A stretch of DNA of 42,101 nt, taken from CAYLNK01 sp964384675 (GTDB lineage Bacteria > Acidobacteriota > Thermoanaerobaculia > UBA5066). Position 1 is the stretch's first letter; each line of letters begins with the position of its first letter. Where the stretch lies: positions 1 to 42,101 of the forward strand of contig CAYLNK010000014.1 in assembly GCA_964384675.1 (NCBI GenBank), given 5' to 3'. A program made the position numbers and the translations under genes. The notes under the pieces were generated by a model that was given only the letters and a program-made list of their open reading frames with translations, was not told where the DNA came from and made no database searches. Below, in pieces: positions 36,259 through 42,101 of the stretch.

Positions 36259-36719
36259 CAGGCGGCTCCCTTCAGGGCGGCGTCGCGCCGCCGGAGCGTC
36301 TCCTCGACGCGGTCGAACGAGGTGCCGGCCTCGACCCCGGCGGCGACGCTCGTGGCGAGCGTCTCGACGTGCTCGCGAAGCTCGAGGTCGAGGGCGTGAA
36401 GGCGATCGAGCTCGGCCGTCCCGATGGTGGCCGCGTCGAAGAGGGCGGAGTAGCCGGCGGGGGCGAGGCGGATCCGGTCGGCGAGCGTCTCGATGCGGCG
36501 CTTCGTCCGTTCGAGGGGCTCGAGAAGGTCGAAGCGCATCGCCGAGGCGGCGTCGGAGAGCTTGCGGTCGACGGCGGCGCGCACCTCGCCCAGGCGCTTG
36601 GCGATCCCCTCGCGGAGAGCCCGGTCGGTGGCGCGCCGGGACTCGCGTTCCGCGTAGCCGGTGTAGCCGGGGATGTAGGAGCCGATCCGTGCCAGGAGCT
36701 CGCGCGCGTCGAGAGCCAT
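36258..36719 (-). CDS. Coiled-coil protein paired with SPFH gene
   Basis: A 153-aa, almost entirely helical protein. It has the motif YIPGYTGYAERESRRATDRALR (first 20 residues quoted: YIPGYTGYAERESRRATDRA), which I have seen in short proteins encoded beside SPFH genes. The rest is heptad-rich. It may stand in for PspA, which is missing here, in the membrane-stress cassette. ATG 36719 has GGAGG 4 nt upstream; an in-frame ATG at 36749 is less likely. First gene of the three-gene operon. Confidence 0.72.
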   Translation of the reverse strand: MALDARELLARIGSYIPGYTGYAERESRRATDRALREGIAKRLGEVRAAVDRKLSDAASAMRFDLLEPLERTKRRIETLADRIRLAPAGYSALFDAATIGTAELDRLHALDLELREHVETLATSVAAGVEAGTSFDRVEETLRRRDAALKGAA

Positions 36720-36808
36720 TGATCCTCCGATCCTCCGCATCCTCACCATACGGCGCCTCCGGCGCGCGGTTTGTGTCCCGGGTCACGGGACCGGCATCAT
36801 CCGGGCGC

Positions 36809-37609
36809 ATGACACCGGACGACTACGAGCGATTCACGGCGCGTCTCGTCGACGGGCTCGGGCGGGATCCTCGCGTGACCGGGCTCGTGGCCCTCGGCTC
36901 GATGGCGGCGACCGGACACCGGCCCGACCGCTTCTCCGATCACGACTTCTTCGTGATCGTCCCGGAGGGGGAGGCGGAGGGGCTGCGCCGGGAACTGTCG
37001 TGGCTCCCCGACGCCGCGGACGTCGTCCTGTCGTTCCGCGAGACGGCGCACGGCCTGAAGGCGCTCTACGGGAGCGGACACCTGGTGGAGTTCGCCGTCT
37101 TCGAGCCCGACGAGATCCGGCTCGCTCGGGTGAACGCGTACCGCGTGCTCCTCGACCGGACGGACGTGACAGGCCGGATGGAAGCGGTGCACCGGGCCAC
37201 GGTCGCATCGCGGGCGGCGGACCCTCCCGCCGACGCGGTCCTCCTCGGTCAGCTCCTCACGGCGCTCCTCGTCGGGGCGGGCCGGTATGCGCGGGGCGAG
37301 CGGCTGGCGGGGACGGCGATCGTGACGGAGCGGGCACTCCGGAACCTCCTCGTTCTGCTGGCTCGGCACGTCCCGGCCCAGGAGCCGTCCGCCCTGGACG
37401 ACCTCGATCCGTTCCGCCGTGTCGAGCGCGCCTGGCCCGCGCTCGGCGCCGAGCTCGACGCGGCCGTCGCGCACCCCGCACCAGCGGCCGGGCGGCGGCT
37501 GGTCGAGATCGCCGTACGGGAGCTGGGACCGCGGATCGACCGCTTCCCGTTCGAGGCGGCGGCGACCGTGTCGCGCCTCCTCTCGGAATGGGCTACTCCG
37601 ACGCCTTGA
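36809..37609 (+). CDS. Nucleotidyltransferase-fold protein
   Basis: A 266-aa protein with the polymerase-beta-like nucleotidyltransferase signature G30-S31 and D44-x-D46 (RFSDHDFFVIV). A helical domain follows. The layout resembles aminoglycoside adenylyltransferases (AadE-like), but the substrate cannot be read and resistance should not be assumed. ATG 36809 has no ribosome site; CATCAT ends 8 nt upstream. Its last 17 nt overlap the end of the convergent topB-recQ gene. The divergent SPFH cassette starts 89 nt away. Confidence 0.8.
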   Translation: MTPDDYERFTARLVDGLGRDPRVTGLVALGSMAATGHRPDRFSDHDFFVIVPEGEAEGLRRELSWLPDAADVVLSFRETAHGLKALYGSGHLVEFAVFEPDEIRLARVNAYRVLLDRTDVTGRMEAVHRATVASRAADPPADAVLLGQLLTALLVGAGRYARGERLAGTAIVTERALRNLLVLLARHVPAQEPSALDDLDPFRRVERAWPALGAELDAAVAHPAPAAGRRLVEIAVRELGPRIDRFPFEAAATVSRLLSEWATPTP

Positions 37610-40600
37610 CGATCGCCAGGATCCGCGCGCCGAACTTCTCGAGGCGCGACGGTCCGATGCCGCCCACCTCGAGGAGCTCCGCGCCGTCCCGGGGCTTTCG
37701 CGCGGCGATGTCGAGGAGCGTCGCGTCGGTGAGGATCCGGAACGCGGGGACGCGGCTCCGCCGCGCCTCCTCGAGGCGCCACTGGCGGAGGGCCTCCACG
37801 AGGAGCGGAGGGCTCTCCTTCGCCGCCGGCGGCGCCTTCCCGGGTCGCGCGGCCTTCACCGGCTTCGGCAGCGGCTTCTTCCCGCGCTTCGACCTCTTCG
37901 CGGACGGATGCGCGACGGCGATCTGCGCCTCGACGGCGCTCGTCGCCGTGCGTCCCGCCGACGAGAGGTAGACGCGCCGGAACCGGATCGTCTGGCCGTC
38001 CTTCTCGAACGAGTCGTCGTCGATCCGCACCAGCCCCCCGCGCGCGAGGCCGCCGAGGAGGTCCTCGAACGAGCGCCGGTCGATCGACGGGAACTGCGCG
38101 ATCACCTCGCGGTGGAGCTGGCCGGTGCCTTGCCCGTCCCGGTAGCGGAGCAGCTCCAGCGCGCGCCGGAGCGCCGCCTCCTCCATCGGGCTGGCGCGGC
38201 GCAGCTCGGTCGCCAGGCCGTCCGCCGGCTTGCAGACGTCGCAGATCCCGCACGGCGCGCCGGAGTCCTCGAGGTCGCCGAAGTGGCGGACGAGCTGGAG
38301 CATCCGGCAGCTCGGCCCCTCGGCGAAGCGGCGCATCAGGTCGAGCTGCGTCTTGCGGTGCTCGCGCTGGGCCTCGTACGGCCTCCTCCACCCCGGCTTC
38401 CCGCGCGAGGCGTCCCCCTCCGGCGTGACGATGGCGCCGCCGAAGACCCAGAGCTTCTCGAGGGCCTTCTCGAAGACCTCCGCGTCGACGGACACGACGT
38501 TTTGCAGGTCGTCGGACGACACCGGCTTCTCGGTCAGCGCCCGGTACAGCTCGTCGAGGACGTTCGCCGGCGGGTAGTCGCGCTCCATGAAGAACTCGTG
38601 GGTGCGCGTGTCGCCGTACGAGTGGAGGAGGATCGCCCGCGACGGCAGGCCGTCCCGTCCGGCGCGGCCGATCTCCTGGTAGTACCCCTCCACGCTGCCG
38701 GGGAGGCCGGTGTGGATCACGGTGCGGACGTCCGGCTTGTCGATCCCCATCCCGAACGCGATCGTCGCCACGATCACGTCGGCGCGGCTCTCCAGGAAGC
38801 GGCGCTGCACGTCGTCGCGGTCGCGCGCGGGCATCCCCGCGTGGTACGCGACCGCGCGGGTGTCGGCCTTCAGCTCGGAGGCCAGGGCCGTCGCCTCGCG
38901 CCGGGTCGGCGTGTAGACGATCGCCGGGCGCCGGGCCGCGTCCTTCAGCACCTCGCGGACGATCTCAGCGCGCCGGCTCGGCGGCGCCTCGGCCACCTCC
39001 ACCGCGATGTTGGCGCGCCGGAAACCGTGGATGAAGCGAGACGGTCGGGAGAGGCCGAGCTGCTCGGCGATGTCGTCCTGCACGCGCGGGGTCGCCGTGG
39101 CGGTGAGGGCGATCACCGGCGCCGGCCGGAGCGACGGCAGGCGTCCGCCGAGGAGGCGGTAGTCGGGCCTGAAGTCGTGTCCCCAGTGCGAGATGCAGTG
39201 CGCCTCGTCGACGGCGACGAGGGCGGGCGTCCGCTTCGCGAGCATCTCGGGGAAGCCGGGCACGGAGAGCCGCTCCGGCGCGATGAAGAGGAAGTCGAGC
39301 TTGCCGTCGAGGTAGTCGCGGCACACCTGGCGGGACGCCAGCCGGTCGCGCCCGGAGTGGATCCGCTCGGCGGCGAGGCCGAGCGCCTTCAGCTTCGCGA
39401 CCTGGTCCTCCATGAGCGCGATCAGGGGGGAGACGACGAGCGTCGTCCCGGCACGGGCCAGGCCCGGGAGCTGGTAGCAGAGCGACTTGCCGGCGCCGGT
39501 CGGCATGACCAGGAGGGCGTCGCGCCCGTCGGTGACGGCCCGGCACACCGCCTCCTGGAACGGACGGAACGCGGCGTGTCCGAAGACGCGACTCAGCAGC
39601 GGACCGAGCTGCGTCGACGGCACGGGAACCCTCGGGGTCAGGTCCATGTTTTCTACTCTGGCGGCCATAGTGGAAACTGGGGACCTGACCCCCGTCGAAG
39701 ACGCGCCGATCGAGGCGGCGCCGTTCGAGGGGACCGAGCCGCGAGAGCTGCGTGGGGTCAGGTCTTCGTTTTCCACTCTGGCTGGGGTCAGGTCTTCGTT
39801 TTCTACTTTGGCTGCTATAGTGGGAAATTGGGACCTGACCCCGGTCGACGCCTTGGCTGCTATAGTGGGAAATTGGGACCTGACCCCGGTCGACGCCTTG
39901 GCTGCTATAGTGGGAAATTGGGACCTGACCCCGGTCGACGCCCCGGTCGACGTGACGCCGATCGAAGGGGTCCGGTTCGAGGCGAGCGCTGCGCCGACGA
40001 CTTCCCTCACGTAGGCCTCGATCCCCTTCATGAACGTGTCGAGGCGCCCCTCACCGCGCTGGATCCGCGCGAGCTCCGCTTCCCAGCGACCGGTGAGCGC
40101 GGGGCTCTTCACGGAAGGGTGGACGAGGGCGATCAGGCGGATCCCCTTCTCCGTCGCGACGAGCGTCTTTCCGTCCCGCTCGATGTAGCCGCGCGACAGG
40201 AGCGTCTCCAGGATCTCGGCGCGCGTCGCGGGGGTGCCGAGCCCGTTCTCCTTCATCGCGTCGGCCAGCTCCTTCTCGTCGAGCGTCTTTCCCGCGGTCT
40301 CCATCGCGGTGAGGAGCGTGGCGTCGGTGAAGCGCTTCGGCGGGCGCGTCTTCCGCTCGACGGCGTTCACGTCCGCGACCCGCTGCGGCTGGCCGGCGGC
40401 GAGGCCGGGCGGGAGCGCCGGCTCCGCGCCGTCGCCGTCCTTGACCGGCTTTCGCTTCGACGGCGCCTCGGGCTCCACGGACTTCCACCCGGCCTCCACG
40501 ACCATCGTCCCGCTGGAGCGGTACCGGTCGACGAAACCGGGTGAGGTGATCGACGTGACGACCGTCGTCGTCGCCGCGACGTGGTCGGCGTGCCAGGAGG

Positions 40601-41834
40601 CGACGAGGCGGCGCGCCACGAGGTCGTACAGCGCGCGCTCCTCCGGGTCGAGGTCCCTCGGAGCGACGGGAGTGGGGATGATGGCGTGGTGGTCGGTGAC
40701 CTTCGCGTCGTCCACGAAGCGGGGGCCGAGCGGTCGATCCGGCGTGCCGGGGGCGAAGAGAGCGCCATAGGCCGGCTGGAGCGCGCGGAGGACCGCGGGC
40801 AGCGTCGCCGCGACGTCGCGCGAGAGGTGCCGGCTGTCGGTGCGGGGATACGTGATCGCCTTCTTCTCCTCGTACAGACGCTGGGCCACCTCGAGCGTCT
40901 TCTTCGCGCTCCAGCCGAGGAGCCGATTCGCGTGGCGCTGCAGCTCGGTCAGGTCGAACAGGAGGGGGGGAGGGATACGGCGCGTCTGGGAGGTGACCGA
41001 CTCGATCGCCGCGCTCCCCGTCCGCGCGCGCTCCACCACGCGTGACGCCTCGGCTCCGTCCTTCGGAAGCCGCTTCCCTCCGTCGTCCTTCGGGCTCTCC
41101 TTGGCGGCCGGATCGAAATACGTACCCGGATAGCGGCCCGACGCGCCCTCGAACGTGGCGACGACCTCGAGGTACTCCTCGGGGACGAAAGCCCGGATCC
41201 CGAGCTCGCGCTCGACGAGCATCGCCAGGGTGGGTGTCTGGACGCGACCCACCGAGAGCGTCTCGTCGTTGGCGAGCGTGAAGGCGCGCGAGAAGTTCAT
41301 CCCGACGAGCCAGTCGGCGCGGCTCCGGCCCCGGGCGGCGTCGGCGAGCGCATCGAGGTCCCTCGACGGGCGCAGGCGGGCCAGCCCGTCGCGGATGGCG
41401 TCCGGCGTGAGCGACGAGATCCAGAGCCGGCGGAACGGCTTGGTGCAGCCCGCCGCCTCGTAGAGCTGGCGGAAGATCAGCTCCCCTTCGCGCCCGGCGT
41501 CCGTCGCGCAGACGACCTCGACGACCCGCGGGTCGTTCATCACCTTGCGGACCGCCTCGTACTGGTCCCTCACGCGATCGGTCACGACCAGCGGCCAGGC
41601 GTCCGGCAGCATCGGGAGGAGGTCGCGGCGCCAGCTCTTCCACTCGGGCCGGATCTGGTGCGGCTCGGGGAGCGCGACGAGGTGCCCGATCGCCCAGGTC
41701 ACGACGTGTCCGTCCCCGACGAGGCACCCGTTCCCCTTGCGTGTCGCGCCCAGCACCGCCGCCAGGTCGCGGGCCACGGAGGGCTTCTCGGCGACCACGG
41801 CCACGAGGCCGGCTCTGGGGGAGATCTCGGGCAC
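37593..41834 (-). CDS. Topoisomerase III - RecQ helicase fusion protein
   Basis: A 1413-aa fusion. Residues 1-607 are type IA topoisomerase III: Toprim motifs AEKPSVA and DAGREGE, and catalytic Y329 in ITYPRTDSRHLS (E. coli TopB uses Y328). Residues about 608-735 are a low-complexity linker made of translated palindromic repeats. From 738 comes RecQ: Walker A MPTGAGKSLCYQ near 776, DEAH near 876, GMGIDKPDVR, the zinc-binding CGICDVC near 1197, a winged helix, and a C-terminal HRDC domain (about 1338-1413). In one polypeptide it joins the two activities that form the Sgs1/BLM-Top3 dissolvasome. GTG 41834 is the likely start. Confidence 0.93.
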   Translation of the reverse strand: MPEISPRAGLVAVVAEKPSVARDLAAVLGATRKGNGCLVGDGHVVTWAIGHLVALPEPHQIRPEWKSWRRDLLPMLPDAWPLVVTDRVRDQYEAVRKVMNDPRVVEVVCATDAGREGELIFRQLYEAAGCTKPFRRLWISSLTPDAIRDGLARLRPSRDLDALADAARGRSRADWLVGMNFSRAFTLANDETLSVGRVQTPTLAMLVERELGIRAFVPEEYLEVVATFEGASGRYPGTYFDPAAKESPKDDGGKRLPKDGAEASRVVERARTGSAAIESVTSQTRRIPPPLLFDLTELQRHANRLLGWSAKKTLEVAQRLYEEKKAITYPRTDSRHLSRDVAATLPAVLRALQPAYGALFAPGTPDRPLGPRFVDDAKVTDHHAIIPTPVAPRDLDPEERALYDLVARRLVASWHADHVAATTTVVTSITSPGFVDRYRSSGTMVVEAGWKSVEPEAPSKRKPVKDGDGAEPALPPGLAAGQPQRVADVNAVERKTRPPKRFTDATLLTAMETAGKTLDEKELADAMKENGLGTPATRAEILETLLSRGYIERDGKTLVATEKGIRLIALVHPSVKSPALTGRWEAELARIQRGEGRLDTFMKGIEAYVREVVGAALASNRTPSIGVTSTGASTGVRSQFPTIAAKASTGVRSQFPTIAAKASTGVRSQFPTIAAKVENEDLTPARVENEDLTPRSSRGSVPSNGAASIGASSTGVRSPVSTMAARVENMDLTPRVPVPSTQLGPLLSRVFGHAAFRPFQEAVCRAVTDGRDALLVMPTGAGKSLCYQLPGLARAGTTLVVSPLIALMEDQVAKLKALGLAAERIHSGRDRLASRQVCRDYLDGKLDFLFIAPERLSVPGFPEMLAKRTPALVAVDEAHCISHWGHDFRPDYRLLGGRLPSLRPAPVIALTATATPRVQDDIAEQLGLSRPSRFIHGFRRANIAVEVAEAPPSRRAEIVREVLKDAARRPAIVYTPTRREATALASELKADTRAVAYHAGMPARDRDDVQRRFLESRADVIVATIAFGMGIDKPDVRTVIHTGLPGSVEGYYQEIGRAGRDGLPSRAILLHSYGDTRTHEFFMERDYPPANVLDELYRALTEKPVSSDDLQNVVSVDAEVFEKALEKLWVFGGAIVTPEGDASRGKPGWRRPYEAQREHRKTQLDLMRRFAEGPSCRMLQLVRHFGDLEDSGAPCGICDVCKPADGLATELRRASPMEEAALRRALELLRYRDGQGTGQLHREVIAQFPSIDRRSFEDLLGGLARGGLVRIDDDSFEKDGQTIRFRRVYLSSAGRTATSAVEAQIAVAHPSAKRSKRGKKPLPKPVKAARPGKAPPAAKESPPLLVEALRQWRLEEARRSRVPAFRILTDATLLDIAARKPRDGAELLEVGGIGPSRLEKFGARILAIVKASE
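39634..39692. repeat. REP-like 59-bp palindromic element 1, inside the linker
   Basis: The ends are a perfect 12-bp inverted repeat, GGGGTCAGGTCC at 39634-39645 and GGACCTGACCCC at 39681-39692. The interior is also nearly palindromic around CTGGCGGCC (TTTCTACTC paired with AGTGGAAA). The element is part of the topB-recQ reading frame and encodes the linker sequence STGVRSPVSTMAARVENMDL. Confidence 0.85.
39694..39730. repeat. Duplicated flank, copy 1 (copy 2 at 39946-39982)
   Basis: Thirty-seven bases after element 1 resemble the 37 bases after the 45-bp array, both running from GTCGA to GTTCGAGG around a shared CCGATCGA. Thus a unit longer than the palindrome was once duplicated and has since diverged. 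Confidence 0.6.
39754..39783. repeat. Extra left arm of the palindromic element
   Basis: A 30-bp copy of the left half only, GGGGTCAGGTCTTCG onward, directly abutting element 2, whose first 30 bp differ from it by two bases. It preserves the reading frame. Confidence 0.85.
39784..39842. repeat. REP-like 59-bp palindromic element 2
   Basis: It has the same length and plan as element 1, with about 10 differences in 59 bp, and ends GGGGTCAGGTC / GACCTGACCCC. It begins exactly 150 nt after element 1, so both are read in the same codon frame. Confidence 0.85.
39810..39944. repeat. Three tandem 45-bp units (right arm of the element)
   Basis: Units at 39810-39854, 39855-39899 and 39900-39944 are identical except for the last two bases of the third. 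Each starts GGCTGCTATAGTGGG and ends in GGTCGACGCC plus two bases. They encode three copies of STGVRSQFPTIAAKA in the linker. The near-identity indicates recent expansion. Confidence 0.92.
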
Positions 41835-41842
41835 GCGGAGCA

Positions 41843-41871
41843 GGTGTACGACGAGAGGACTCCGGGCGCAA
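41843..41871 (-). promoter_or_regulatory. Candidate topB-recQ promoter
   Basis: On the minus strand TTGCGC (41871-41866), 17-nt spacer, TACACC (41848-41843), ending 8 nt before the GTG start at 41834. No Shine-Dalgarno sequence intervenes, consistent with a leaderless transcript. Confidence 0.45.
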
Positions 41872-41920
41872 GGGCGCGGACCCCCGTCGAAAAGCCGTGA
41901 GTCCCCGCCCGCGGCTTCCT

Positions 41921-41926
41921 TATCAT
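41921..41926 (+). promoter_or_regulatory. -10 element of the PAS-domain gene
   Basis: TATCAT is a near-consensus -10, ending 6 nt before GTG 41933. A weak -35 match (TGAGTC, 41898-41903) is 17 nt upstream. Confidence 0.4.
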
Positions 41927-41932
41927 TCGCCG

Positions 41933-42101
41933 GTGCCCGACAACCCCTGGCGGGTCCTCTTCGAGAGGTGCCCCGTCCCGGTCGTCGTCTTCGACGTCGA
42001 GACGCTGGAAGTGCTCGCCGCCAACGAGGCGGCGGCAGTCTTCCACGGCCGGACCGTCGCCGAATTGACGGCGGCGCGGTACGGCGAGCTGCTCGAGCCC
42101 G
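41933..42101 (+). CDS. PAS-domain signalling protein (5' end only)
   Basis: The frame from GTG 41933 runs off the right edge after 56 codons. It begins VPDNPWRVLFERCPVPVVVF, then DVETLEVLAANEAAAVFHGR, which is the opening of a PAS domain (strand, D, then the ANEAA helix). Such proteins are usually sensor kinases or diguanylate cyclases; the output domain lies outside. It is divergent from topB-recQ. Confidence 0.75.
   Translation, partial: MPDNPWRVLFERCPVPVVVFDVETLEVLAANEAAAVFHGRTVAELTAARYGELLEP

Noticed and set aside
36809..37609. Aminoglycoside resistance gene
   Set aside because: Only the generic nucleotidyltransferase signature is present; nothing indicates an antibiotic substrate or mobility.
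39647..39649. Separate recQ gene starting at ATG 39647
   Set aside because: No stop codon separates it from the TopB domain, no ribosome site precedes it, and the frame is continuous through all repeats. Kept only as a possible internal start.
39754..39944. CRISPR array
   Set aside because: The 45-bp units are contiguous with no unique spacers, lie inside a reading frame, and are arms of a palindromic element. There are no cas genes nearby.

Overview
This is a GC-rich (roughly 70%), densely packed bacterial chromosomal window with strong third-position GC bias and many 4-nt start/stop overlaps. The gene content points to an Acidobacteriota-like organism, perhaps Thermoanaerobaculia or Holophagae. 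The main clues are a secreted repeat protein with RTD/RSD-type subdomains, a propeller sensor kinase with Y_Y_Y domain, a VOR-type 2-oxoacid:ferredoxin oxidoreductase beside multiheme cytochromes, and a TopB-RecQ fusion. The taxonomic call is inference; there is no rRNA or phylogenetic marker here. I saw no tRNA, rRNA, CRISPR array, insertion sequence or prophage.

Layout. 1-6236: tail of an upstream gene, a secreted metallophosphoesterase, the divergent glutamate synthase large subunit gltB, and a small protein with a duplicated Cys motif. 6302-10457 (minus): sulfate uptake operon rrf2-sbp-cysT-cysW-cysA, led by its probable regulator. 10651-14394: a small membrane protein, a 929-aa secreted repeat protein, and a frameshifted remnant of that protein's last repeat. 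14402-16581: an orphan compatible-solute-type binding protein coupled to trmO, then a vapBC toxin-antitoxin pair.

16588-25324 (minus) is the centrepiece. Nine genes, six junctions overlapping or abutting, read in order: VorDA fusion, VorBC fusion, an 83-aa four-Cys protein, a nonaheme cytochrome c, a membrane cytochrome b, an M56 peptidase, a single-TM protein, a histidine kinase and a LuxR-type response regulator. The c9/b pair looks like a split version of Geobacter CbcL, the inner-membrane quinol oxidase of extracellular electron transfer. The operon would therefore join 2-oxoacid oxidation, quinone/periplasmic electron transfer and a dedicated membrane signalling module.

25475-36719: a phosphopantetheinyl transferase, a propeller sensor kinase, MarR, an SDR oxidoreductase with its small partner, an ECF sigma-led operon (sigma, DinB/ClbS-like, AHSA1-like, membrane protein), and a three-gene cassette of coiled-coil protein, SPFH protein and zinc-ribbon protein that recalls the ydjGHI/PspA membrane-stress system. 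36809-42101: a nucleotidyltransferase, a 1413-aa topoisomerase III-RecQ fusion whose inter-domain linker is built from translated REP-like palindromes, and the start of a PAS-domain protein.

Several genes without a Shine-Dalgarno sequence have a -10-like hexamer 6-8 nt before the start codon, suggesting leaderless transcripts.
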